A model generated the notes under the pieces. It ran no database searches. It was not told where the DNA came from and worked only from the letters and a program-made list of their open reading frames with translations. The position numbers and the translations under genes are program-made. From Clostridium_AD sp050717545 (GTDB taxonomy: Bacteria > Bacillota > Clostridia > Clostridiales > Clostridiaceae): DNA of 64,000 nt. Positions 45,777 through 53,755 of the stretch are shown one piece after another. Location: positions 33,934-97,933 of the forward strand of contig NZ_JBOITN010000041.1 in assembly GCF_050717545.1 (NCBI RefSeq), read 5' to 3'. Within the stretch, counting starts at the first letter, position 1, and every line of letters starts with the position of its first letter.

Positions 45777-45821
45777 AATGCACATAAAAGGATTAATATT
45801 TAACACTCCTTTATGTGCATT
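45777..45821 (-). other. Intercistronic hairpin between treP and treC
   Basis: AATGCACATAAAAGGA pairs with TCCTTTATGTGCATT with one bulge. On the minus strand no T-run follows, so it is less likely a full terminator than a processing, stabilising or attenuating element between the two genes. On the plus strand ATATTTTTA follows. Confidence 0.6.
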
Positions 45822-45858
45822 ATATTTTTAAATCTATTATTTATTATTGATTTTTTAC

Positions 45859-47295
45859 CTAATCCTCTGTTGCAAATTTTGCTGCAAATTTTGTTTTAGA
45901 AAGTACAATAGTTAATACAAATGGAATCACAATTGCTACAACCATTGCTACTGAATAAATTAACATAAATTTTGGTTTAATAGATAATATTCCTGGAATT
46001 CCACCAACACCAATAGAATTTGCCATGACACCTGATGCTACTGATATTACACCTGCAATTGCTGATCCTATCATCGCTGCAAGGAATGGATATACATATT
46101 TCAAATTAATACCAAACATAGCAGGTTCTGTTACTCCAAGATAACATGAAATAGCTGCTGGAATTGATACCTGTTCTTCTTCAGGTTTTGTCTTTCTATT
46201 TATACGTATCATTGCCATAACTGCAGAACCTTGAGCTATATTTGATAAAGCGATCATTGGCCATAAATTCGTTCCGCCAAATTCCGCCATAAGTTGTAAA
46301 TCAATAGCATTTGTCATATGATGAAGTCCCGTAATTACAAGCGGTGCATAAAAGAATCCAAACACTGCTGCGAATAACCACCCAAAAGCGGAAGTTAAAC
46401 CAGTGTACACAGCACTTGATATAGCAGAACCTATTACCCATCCTATTGGTCCTAAAATAGTATGTGCTATTATTACTGTTGGTACTAATGCGAAGAACGG
46501 CACTAATATCATAGATAGATACTCTGGAACAATTTTACGTACATTCTTCTCAAGTAATGCTAAAACAAATCCTGCCATAATTGCGGGGATAACTTGTGCT
46601 TGATAACCTATCATCTGAATATGGAAGGATCCAAAATCCCAATATGGAATCTTATCCGCAGCAGTCTTTGCTACATCATACGCATTTAATAATTGAGGGG
46701 ACACTAGAGTAAGACCTAATACAATTCCTAGTATTTGAGTTGTTCCCATCTTTTTAGAAATAGACCAAGTTATTCCTACAGGTAAATAGAAAAATATAGC
46801 TTCACCAATTAACCACAAGAAAGAATGAACTCCAGCCCAAAATGGATACATTTGAGTTATTGTTTTAGTTCCGTCTTCAAGTAATTTTATATCTCCTATT
46901 ACGTTACGAAAACCTAATATCAAACCTCCAACTACAAGTGCTGGTATAAGTGGCGTGAATATTTCTGCTAAATTCGCAAGCATTCTTTGAATAAAATTCA
47001 TATTTCCTTTTGCTGCAACCTTTGCTGTATCTTTGCTAACTCCATCTACACCTGAAACGATTACAAATTCATTATAAAAATCTGGTACTTCATTTCCTAT
47101 AATAACCTGAAATTGCCCTGCCTGTGCAAAGGTTCCCTTTACAGATTTAATACTTTTAATTTTCTTAGTATCTGCTTTTTTATCATCCTTTAATACAAAT
47201 CTCATACGGGTTGCGCAATGGGATACTGCTACGATATTTTCTTTCCCACCAATGTATTCCAGCAATTGTTTTGAATCTTCTGTAAATTTACTCAT
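45859..47295 (-). CDS. treP: Trehalose PTS permease, EIIBC
   Basis: A 478-residue protein has an EIIB domain (about 1-85) with phospho-Cys in SHCATRMRF and an EIIC membrane domain (about 105-470) with GFRNVIGDIKLL, GSFHIQMIGYQAQVIPAI and AAISCYLGVTEPAMFGI. It imports trehalose as trehalose-6-phosphate. It has no EIIA domain, so it must borrow a glucose-type EIIA encoded elsewhere. It is the first gene of the operon and is controlled by two TreR-type operators. Confidence 0.92.
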   Translation of the reverse strand: MSKFTEDSKQLLEYIGGKENIVAVSHCATRMRFVLKDDKKADTKKIKSIKSVKGTFAQAGQFQVIIGNEVPDFYNEFVIVSGVDGVSKDTAKVAAKGNMNFIQRMLANLAEIFTPLIPALVVGGLILGFRNVIGDIKLLEDGTKTITQMYPFWAGVHSFLWLIGEAIFFYLPVGITWSISKKMGTTQILGIVLGLTLVSPQLLNAYDVAKTAADKIPYWDFGSFHIQMIGYQAQVIPAIMAGFVLALLEKNVRKIVPEYLSMILVPFFALVPTVIIAHTILGPIGWVIGSAISSAVYTGLTSAFGWLFAAVFGFFYAPLVITGLHHMTNAIDLQLMAEFGGTNLWPMIALSNIAQGSAVMAMIRINRKTKPEEEQVSIPAAISCYLGVTEPAMFGINLKYVYPFLAAMIGSAIAGVISVASGVMANSIGVGGIPGILSIKPKFMLIYSVAMVVAIVIPFVLTIVLSKTKFAAKFATED

Positions 47296-47362
47296 CTAAA
47301 CTCCCCCTTAAATATAATTTTTTACAACTTATATATACCAGTTCTTCATATCTTCTTTTTAT

Positions 47363-47422
47363 CTTGTCTATACAAGTTTGTTTCTATATCTTTATAGTAA
47401 CTTATATAGACAAGTTAGTCAA
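47363..47422 (-). promoter_or_regulatory. treP promoter with two TreR-type operators
   Basis: On the minus strand TTGACT (47417-47422) and TACTAT (47394-47399) are 17 bases apart. The palindrome CTTGTATAGACAAG lies downstream (47363-47376), and a related AACTTGTCTATATAAGTT fills the spacer (47399-47416). Binding at both would shut off transcription. A weak cre-like TGTAAACGATCTTC lies just upstream (47440-47453). Confidence 0.82.
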
Positions 47423-47471
47423 TAGTTTTTGAAAAATAATGTAAACGATCTTCAATTTGTTTTAAATTAAA

Positions 47472-47495
47472 CAAAAAAAATCGCCTTAACGGCGA
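47472..47495 (-). terminator. treR terminator overlapping its stop codon
   Basis: On the minus strand TCGCC-GTTAA-GGCGA is followed by eight Ts. The stem begins within the last codons of treR. It separates treR from treP. Confidence 0.85.
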
Positions 47496-48196
47496 CGAGC
47501 AAAATTTGAAAATATAAAACGATCAGGACGATGACGGGATTCTGTATACTCAAACTGAGTTCCATCACCTAAATGAACATAATTTTTAACAACCACAACA
47601 AAATCATAAAATTTCATATCTAAATATAATTTATCTCTAGCCGTAGCAGTTTCAACTTGAATAATTCTATTTGCAAAACCTATTTTTATATTTAGGTTTT
47701 CTTCAATATATTCATAAATAGATTGCTCTCCAATTTCTCTTGTTAATCCTTTTACTACATCCTTTAAGAAATAGTTAATATCAAAAATTATTCTCTCATT
47801 ATCTAAACTACGTACTCTATATAATTTATAAACTTCCTTTCCTATAGCCAAACTGGTTTTTTTGTTTATTACTTCATCGATTACAATTTCTTCAAATTTA
47901 GGAACAAAAGTAACAAACTCCTTTTTACTTATTTGACTAGCTTCCTTAAAACTAACAAGGCCACCAACAGAAAAGGTAATAAAATTGTTTTCTAAAACAT
48001 AAACCCCTTTTCCATGAAGGCTATTTACAAGTCCTTCCTCAGCAAGCATCTCTAAAGCTTTTCTAACAGTACCACGACTTACAGAGTACTCTTTGCAAAA
48101 TCCATTTTCTGATGGAAGTTTTTCTCCTGACTTATAAATTCCACTAACAATATTATTTTTTATATTATCATATATATCTGTATATAACTTTTTCAT
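47486..48196 (-). CDS. treR: TreR, GntR/UTRA-family trehalose repressor
   Basis: A protein of 236 residues has a GntR winged helix (about 1-70: LYTDIYDNIKNNIVSG, SRGTVRKALEMLAEEG, HGKGVYV) and a C-terminal UTRA effector domain. The frame is open to 48292. I chose the ATG at 48196, since GGAGGAT lies four to six bases before it and the extra 32 residues do not resemble the family. It lies upstream of treP with its own terminator and is the likely binder of the two operators there. Trehalose-6-phosphate is the usual inducer. Confidence 0.9.
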   Translation of the reverse strand: MKKLYTDIYDNIKNNIVSGIYKSGEKLPSENGFCKEYSVSRGTVRKALEMLAEEGLVNSLHGKGVYVLENNFITFSVGGLVSFKEASQISKKEFVTFVPKFEEIVIDEVINKKTSLAIGKEVYKLYRVRSLDNERIIFDINYFLKDVVKGLTREIGEQSIYEYIEENLNIKIGFANRIIQVETATARDKLYLDMKFYDFVVVVKNYVHLGDGTQFEYTESRHRPDRFIFSNFARRR

Positions 48197-48310
48197 TTTA
48201 ATCCTCCATGACGCAAACTCTTTACGACCATTATTATAACATAAAAACGCCTTAGAGTTTATTTCCCAAACATCACGAGTAGCACTAAACAACTAATGTT
48301 TTTTATAAGT

Positions 48311-49078
48311 TTATGATAGATCTAATTTTTTATCTATTAGATAGGATGTGCTCATAAATAATCCAACAAAGATAATAATATCTAATATACTTTTAGCAAT
48401 ATTAATATTATATTCCCCACCTGAAACCGTAAAATCCGAATTAATTATAACTTCATTAGTGTTAATTGATAATTTACTCAGATCAAAATTTTGAGGTAAT
48501 AAGGTTGTAATTTTAGTTGACAACCAGCCTAAAGCTATTGTTAATATTACAAAAATTATAAAAGAACCAATTTTCCCTAATTTCTTACCTTTTAACCCTA
48601 CTTTACCCATTACCATGCAAAAGTATATCATAGTTAATCCATAAATAACAAAACATATATAATTAAATATATTATATATAATCAAACCAGGATTAATATT
48701 TTTTAGCATATTCGATAAAATCGATGATAGTTGCTCTGTTACATTTAAATATAACATCAAAGATGACACGCCTGCAACAATTGATATTTGAATTAATGCA
48801 GTTATAATCCTTGAACTTAATATTGATACTCCTGATTGTGGAAGCGTAAATAATAAATAACCTGAGTCTTCATATAGATATTTGCTCATAATACTTAATG
48901 AAGATGTAAATATTACAGTTATTGCTACAAAAATTAATATTGAAGATAATACAGGTACCGCAATTTCCCATGAGCCTTTTTTTGTCATAAGAAACAGATT
49001 AGCAATTATAACTATTGCGCAAATACCAATTATTTTCAAGAAATTTGCTCTTAATTCATATTTTATTAGCTTAAACAT
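48311..49078 (-). CDS. ABC transporter permease, second GntR cassette
   Basis: A 255-residue hydrophobic protein with about six membrane segments starts MFKLIKYELRANFLKI, a common start for ABC-2 type permeases of YtrC/D or YtrF-like systems. Its start overlaps the ATPase stop by one base (TAATG). It is the last gene of the second GntR-ATPase-permease operon. It is not an obvious sequence copy of the permease at 4158-4910. Confidence 0.8.
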   Translation of the reverse strand: MFKLIKYELRANFLKIIGICAIVIIANLFLMTKKGSWEIAVPVLSSILIFVAITVIFTSSLSIMSKYLYEDSGYLLFTLPQSGVSILSSRIITALIQISIVAGVSSLMLYLNVTEQLSSILSNMLKNINPGLIIYNIFNYICFVIYGLTMIYFCMVMGKVGLKGKKLGKIGSFIIFVILTIALGWLSTKITTLLPQNFDLSKLSINTNEVIINSDFTVSGGEYNINIAKSILDIIIFVGLFMSTSYLIDKKLDLS

Positions 49079-49773
49079 TACTTAAATACCTCCCTATACA
49101 ATTCATCAATTGACATTTTTCTTTCCATTCTTAACTGCTCTGCATTACCCTTAAGCACAATTTCTCCAGCAGATATAAATGCTACATCATCAAAAATCCG
49201 TTCTATATCATTTACAAGATGAGTGGTAATTATCATAGAACTATCTGCGCTAAAGTTGCTAACTATGGCATTCAATATTTTTTCTCTAGCAGTAGGGTCT
49301 ACTCCACCAAGTGGCTCATCAAGTATATAAAGCTTTGCATGTCTTGAAAGTACCAATGTAAGTTTTAACTTTTCCTTCATCCCCTTTGATAGGCTTTTAA
49401 CATGGCTATCTAACTCTAAATCCATAAAGGTAAGTAGCTGCTTTGCCTTATTTTCATCAAAATCAGTGTAAAAGTCCTTAAAATATTTCACTGCATCTTT
49501 TACCTTCATCCACTTTAAAAGATATTCATTATCTGGTAGATATGAAACTATAGACTTAGTATATACGCCTGGTTTTTGACCATCTATTAGTATTTCTCCT
49601 TTTGATGGATGCAAAATACCAGCTGCTATTTTTAAGAATGTAGTTTTTCCACTACCATTCGGTCCTAGAAGTCCTACAATTTTTCCAGTCTCTATCTCAA
49701 GATCTACCCCTATCAAAGCTTTTTTGTTTAAGTATGACTTACATATTTTATTTGATATTAATATATTATCCAT
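49078..49773 (-). CDS. ABC transporter ATPase, second GntR cassette
   Basis: A 231-residue protein has Walker A GPNGSGKTTF, signature SLSKGMKEK, Walker B LYILDEPLGGVDP and switch His in TTHLVNDI. It overlaps the GntR gene by eight bases and is translationally coupled to it and to the permease. GGGGTAAAAGAG precedes the ATG. The signature deviates from LSGGQ at one position, as is common in this subfamily. Confidence 0.9.
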   Translation of the reverse strand: MDNILISNKICKSYLNKKALIGVDLEIETGKIVGLLGPNGSGKTTFLKIAAGILHPSKGEILIDGQKPGVYTKSIVSYLPDNEYLLKWMKVKDAVKYFKDFYTDFDENKAKQLLTFMDLELDSHVKSLSKGMKEKLKLTLVLSRHAKLYILDEPLGGVDPTAREKILNAIVSNFSADSSMIITTHLVNDIERIFDDVAFISAGEIVLKGNAEQLRMERKMSIDELYREVFK

Positions 49774-50143
49774 TCTCTTTTACCCCCAAAGTTTCCTTAG
49801 AAACAGATTTGATTATTTCATTATCTGAAAACCCTAAACTTTTCATTCTGAGTATAAATGAATCTATAACTTCCTTTGCCATTTCCCTTTTCAAATCATT
49901 TACCATATCTTTTTCCTCCCCCACAAATGTTCCAAGCCCCCTTTGTATATAAACAATTCCAAGCCTTTCAAGCTCCTGATAAGATCTTTGAATTGTATTT
50001 GGATTTACATTAAATTTTAATGCCATTTCTCTTACTGATGGTAATTTATCCTTTGATTTTAGCTTTCCTATAACAATGTTCATTTTTATAATGTCAATAA
50101 TTTGTAAATATATCGGCGACCTGTCATTGAATTCTTTTTTCAT
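49766..50143 (-). CDS. YtrA-type GntR family repressor, second cassette
   Basis: A 125-residue protein has a winged helix (SPIYLQIIDIIKMNIVIGKL, FNVNPNTIQRSYQELERLG, QRGLGTFVG) and a short helical tail ending SDNEIIKSVSKETLG. It is the counterpart of the repressor at 5784-6146, with the same length and gene order. AAGGAG precedes the ATG. A consensus promoter with a 24-base palindrome over the -10 region lies upstream, which points to autorepression. Confidence 0.9.
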   Translation of the reverse strand: MKKEFNDRSPIYLQIIDIIKMNIVIGKLKSKDKLPSVREMALKFNVNPNTIQRSYQELERLGIVYIQRGLGTFVGEEKDMVNDLKREMAKEVIDSFILRMKSLGFSDNEIIKSVSKETLGVKENG

Positions 50144-50177
50144 TATTCTATCTCCTTTCCAAGCATATCAATGTCCT

Positions 50178-50220
50178 AGTGAACTATCTTAATAGTACAC
50201 TAAGGCATTAATGATGTCAA
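50178..50220 (-). promoter_or_regulatory. Promoter and palindromic operator of the second GntR/ABC cassette
   Basis: On the minus strand TTGACA (50215-50220) and TACTAT (50192-50197) are 17 bases apart. AGTGTACTAT and ATAGTTCACT form an inverted repeat with a four-base spacer (50178-50201), overlapping the -10 box. This repeats the architecture at 6170-6218 with a different operator sequence. Confidence 0.77.
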
Positions 50221-50436
50221 TATAAATTTATTATCTTATTATATGGTGAATAAATGTTATAATGAATTTTGTTCTTACTTTAACTATTTAATAAGTCTAT
50301 TAATTTTGTATTTATATCTACTTCCATTTTTTTATATATTATTTTTTTCTTCTAATGTTTGTTTTCTTTGTGCTATAGACATATTACACAATGCTCTTTA
50401 TTTGCACTCCATATCCATTTACTTACAAATAAAAAA

Positions 50437-50462
50437 GTTATCTTACAATGTTGTAAGATAAC
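50437..50462 (-). terminator. Orphan terminator on the minus strand
   Basis: GTTATCTTACAA pairs with TTGTAAGATAAC across two bases and is followed on the minus strand by TTTTTTATTTG. No annotated minus-strand gene lies directly upstream of it, so it may end an unseen RNA from about 50.47-50.57 kb. Confidence 0.62.
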
Positions 50463-50576
50463 TAGAATTACATTTAATTATATTTAATTTTATTTATTGA
50501 GAGATGTGAATAGAATTCTAAAAACTGTCTATAATTTAAATGTACTAATGTTTCTCTAAGAACAAATGACATTGGT

Positions 50577-50617
50577 AAAAAATACTGCATAGGGTTCCCC
50601 CCAAATGCAGTATTTTT
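50577..50617. terminator. Strong hairpin terminator upstream of the lone kinase gene
   Basis: AAAAATACTGCAT pairs with ATGCAGTATTTTT around a loop containing a run of Cs. It has T-runs on both strands. It lies 170 bases before the kinase start with no gene between it and the hairpin at 50437, so a small RNA or a leader attenuator is possible. Confidence 0.7.
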
Positions 50618-50785
50618 ATGTATTTTTACTACTAATGATTTGTGTATTCTTAGTGGTTATAATATACTGTATCTAAACAATATTATTTAAAAAAGAATAT
50701 TATTTAAATAGAGTATATAAAGAAGGGAAGTGACCGCTTTAGTGGGGTTAGAAATTGTAGTGTTCTTGCGCACTAAGGAGAACAT

Positions 50786-51985
50786 ATGAAGATAGTAGAT
50801 GTAATATCTCAAATTAATAAAATAGGTAACGATACTAAAGACAAAATTGCACCTTTTCAAGTTTTAAAAACATTTAAAAGTGGAAGATCTGAAGCAGGTG
50901 TATTTATGGTTGAATACGGTATCGCTAATAAAGTAGGTATTTTAAAAGTAACAAAAAATAATGATGCAAAGGTATTTCAAAAAGCTTATGCGCTAGCATC
51001 AGAAAATAATATGCAGAAATATATTGCAAAACTCATATCCAGCTATAAAATCGTTGATAAAAACAAGGCTATATTATATGTTAACTTATATGACTTAGCC
51101 GGTGATGACATCTATAATAGTGAGACATTTTTAGATAAAGTGCTAAATGAAGATGAACTAAAGGACAGTATAATATCTTCAATAACTAAATTTTTATTTA
51201 CTTGGAACAAAAAACATGTTAAAAAGTATATTTCTCCAATGGAAATAGTTAAAAATGAACTTTCATATAGATATATGGATAGTAAATATGTACAGGCCTT
51301 CGAATCAATAGGCATAGACAAAAATATAAAGTGGATTTCTTTAGATGGAACGGACATGTTGCTACCTAATCCATATTATTATTTTAACGATGAAAATGTT
51401 TGGGATGATTTAACTGTAACTTGTCTTACTGGATACGCACATGGTGATTTTCAAGGTGATAATATCATTATCACCGAGGATAAACCTGTTATAATTGACT
51501 TTTGTGACCTTATAGAAAATTGTAATGTTTTCCACGATCTTAGGTATATTGAATCTATAACCCTTGGTGATTGCTTAGAAATTGAAAAAGAATCAGATAG
51601 AGAGCTATGGAGTAAGGTATGTAATTGCTTAAGTTTTGGGATAACTGACATAGATTTGCCTCAAGGACGAGGTATGAGTCTAGTAAGGCAGCTTATGTCA
51701 AAACTTAGACAAAATGTTAAGCTAATTGTATCTGATAGTCGTAATAGTTTATATAACCCTTCATTTCATCTAGCAGGAACAGCTTGTGGATTGATTAATA
51801 TGAGAAAATATGCAAGTGTTAATAAGAAAAAAGCAGCATTTATATATGCAGCCTTTAATCTTAAAATGTTTCTTAAAGATGAAGCCGTTAATATGTATGA
51901 TCCTAAATTAGACTCATGTATAGTCTTTAATTGGGAGAATCAAAAAATAGTAAATAGCCTAGTTATACTTCAACCAACTAATTAA
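50786..51985 (+). CDS. Lone APH/TCAD9-like phosphotransferase-fold protein
   Basis: This 399-residue protein has the catalytic loop AHGDFQGDNI (His219-Asp221, Asn226) and a metal site VIIDFCD (Asp238 and Asp241), as in aminoglycoside phosphotransferase-fold kinases. The N-terminal lobe has a Gly/Ser loop KSGRSEAGVF (31-40) and a candidate Lys54 in GILKVTK. It resembles the kinase domains called ternary complex associated domain 9, but here it stands alone. No signal peptide or membrane segment is seen. AAGGAG lies before the ATG. Both neighbours run on the minus strand, so it is a single-gene unit. The substrate, small molecule or protein, is unknown. Confidence 0.68.
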   Translation: MKIVDVISQINKIGNDTKDKIAPFQVLKTFKSGRSEAGVFMVEYGIANKVGILKVTKNNDAKVFQKAYALASENNMQKYIAKLISSYKIVDKNKAILYVNLYDLAGDDIYNSETFLDKVLNEDELKDSIISSITKFLFTWNKKHVKKYISPMEIVKNELSYRYMDSKYVQAFESIGIDKNIKWISLDGTDMLLPNPYYYFNDENVWDDLTVTCLTGYAHGDFQGDNIIITEDKPVIIDFCDLIENCNVFHDLRYIESITLGDCLEIEKESDRELWSKVCNCLSFGITDIDLPQGRGMSLVRQLMSKLRQNVKLIVSDSRNSLYNPSFHLAGTACGLINMRKYASVNKKKAAFIYAAFNLKMFLKDEAVNMYDPKLDSCIVFNWENQKIVNSLVILQPTN

Positions 51986-52004
51986 TATAAGTCATCTCAT
52001 AATA

Positions 52005-52038
52005 AATTATCTAGGAGCTACCTCCTAGATAATTTTTT
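52005..52038. terminator. Bidirectional terminator between kinase and hydrogenase operon
   Basis: AATTATCTAGGAG pairs with CTCCTAGATAATT across four bases, followed by TTTTTT. It lies 20 bases after the kinase stop and 31 bases after the hydrogenase stop on the other strand. Confidence 0.88.
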
Positions 52039-52068
52039 CATATCACTCTCCTACCAATCTTTCTGATT

Positions 52069-53754
52069 TTATTTCTTATTGTAGTTTACGTGTAATAACT
52101 CATGAGCTCTATCCTTTAAAATTCCAGAATATAACGAATTCATCAATGGATTGTCATCTGTACGATTTATGCTATTCATTTTATCTGCTTGATATAATCC
52201 TTGGCCACGTTTAGCTTTCCCTTCTGCTTTTACAAATGGTTGACCTGCTCCACTTACACATCCACCGGGACATGCCATAACTTCTACGAAATCATACTGG
52301 ACTTCACCAGATTTTATCTTTTTTATAACGTCATCTGCATTTTTGAGTCCACTTACTATAGCAAATTTTATTTCGCGTTCATTTACCTTAATACTGGTTT
52401 CTTTAACGCCGTTCATGCCTCGAACTCCATCAAAAGAAAGAGCACGTAATATAGAAACAGGCTTATCCGATAAAACTTTACGTATAACAGCTTCAGTAAC
52501 ACCACCAGTTACTCCAAATATAACTCCAGCTCCACTACTAATCTCAAATGGCATATCCAGTGCCTCAGGTTCGAGTTCTGAGAACGCAATTCCTGATTCT
52601 TTTATCATATTAATAAGTTCTTGCGTGGTTACTACATAATCTACGTTAGGAATACCATCCGTTTTTAGTTCCTCCCTAGTTGCTTCAAACTTTTTAGCAG
52701 AGCAAGGCATAATTGCTACGCTCACAAGTTTTTTATCATCAGTTTTATAATGCTGCTTTATTATAGAAGCAAACATTTCCATAGGTGATCTACAAGTGGA
52801 AACATTTTTCATTAGATCTGGATAAGTATTTTCAACATACCTTACCCAAGCAGGACAGCAAGACGAAAATAGAGGTAATTTTTCATTATCTTCAAGTTTT
52901 GAAACAAATTCATTTGTTTCCTCTATAACTGTAAGATCTGCGCCTACTGATGTATCAAACACCTTATCAAATCCCATTCTCCTGAGAGCTGTTACTATTT
53001 TACCCATTGCATTTTCACCATTATGCTGTCCTAATTCCTTGCTTATTGCGACTCTTACTGCAGGAGCAATTTGAACTACAACCTGCGTATTCTTATCACC
53101 AAGCTCTTCCCAAAGCTTATCTGTAGAACTCTTTACTACAATAGCCCCAGTTGGGCATACTGCAGCGCACTGACCACAACCAACACAGTTAGATTCTCCT
53201 ATAGGTTCATTAAACGCCGTTGACACAGTCATTTTAGATCCCCTACCAACAAAATCAATTGCTCCAACGTTTTGTACTTCGTCGCACACTCTCACACAAT
53301 CACCACATAAAATACATTTGCTTGGATTTCTCACAATGCATACAGATGAATTATCTAATTCTCGTGTTTTTGCAGTATTTTCATATCTTACATTCTTTAT
53401 TCCAAAACGTTTTGCAAGCTCTTGTAGCTTACAACGAGTATTTTTTACACAGGATGTACAATCGCTGCAATGATTTGCAAGTAATAACTCAAGAATATTT
53501 TTTCTATACTTTCTAAGCCTTGGAGTATTTGTATATATAACCATACCAGCTTTGGGAGGAGTAGAACATGCAGCTTCCATGCCTCCATATTTGTTTTCAA
53601 CCATACACATACGGCAAGCACCATAAACTGAAAGCTCAGAATAAAAGCATAATGTAGGCAATACAATACCAACACTTCTTACTAATTCAAGAATGTTTTT
53701 TTCATCCTTTATTTCAACAGGAATATCGTCTATAACCATAAACTGTTTATTCAT
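52069..53754 (-). CDS. hydA: [FeFe]-hydrogenase catalytic subunit of an NADH-linked complex
   Basis: A 561-residue protein has an N-terminal [2Fe-2S] domain (C36, C47, C50, C63), a His-ligated [4Fe-4S] site (H95, C99, C102, C108) and two [4Fe-4S] clusters (C147-C157 and C190-C200). The H-cluster has SCCPAW with C299/C300, STCRSP with C321, IMPCSAK with C351 and VMACPGGCVSGAGQP with C495/C499. It reduces protons to H2 or oxidises H2. With HydB and HydC next door it probably forms a bifurcating complex using NADH and reduced ferredoxin. The large subunit lacks the extra C-terminal [2Fe-2S] domain of the Thermotoga enzyme. Confidence 0.93.
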   Translation of the reverse strand: MNKQFMVIDDIPVEIKDEKNILELVRSVGIVLPTLCFYSELSVYGACRMCMVENKYGGMEAACSTPPKAGMVIYTNTPRLRKYRKNILELLLANHCSDCTSCVKNTRCKLQELAKRFGIKNVRYENTAKTRELDNSSVCIVRNPSKCILCGDCVRVCDEVQNVGAIDFVGRGSKMTVSTAFNEPIGESNCVGCGQCAAVCPTGAIVVKSSTDKLWEELGDKNTQVVVQIAPAVRVAISKELGQHNGENAMGKIVTALRRMGFDKVFDTSVGADLTVIEETNEFVSKLEDNEKLPLFSSCCPAWVRYVENTYPDLMKNVSTCRSPMEMFASIIKQHYKTDDKKLVSVAIMPCSAKKFEATREELKTDGIPNVDYVVTTQELINMIKESGIAFSELEPEALDMPFEISSGAGVIFGVTGGVTEAVIRKVLSDKPVSILRALSFDGVRGMNGVKETSIKVNEREIKFAIVSGLKNADDVIKKIKSGEVQYDFVEVMACPGGCVSGAGQPFVKAEGKAKRGQGLYQADKMNSINRTDDNPLMNSLYSGILKDRAHELLHVNYNKK

Positions 53755-53755
53755 T

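Noticed and set aside
47440..47453. cre site before treP
   Set aside because: Two mismatches from the consensus in the conserved end; too weak to list as a feature of its own.
50243..50461. Hydrophobic 72-codon plus-strand frame
   Set aside because: Its Leu/Tyr/Phe content is what AT-rich non-coding DNA gives. No ribosome site precedes it and its end overlaps a hairpin.
50463..50785. Known riboswitch upstream of the lone kinase
   Set aside because: No recognisable consensus of a known riboswitch or T-box was found in the leader; only the hairpins are reported.
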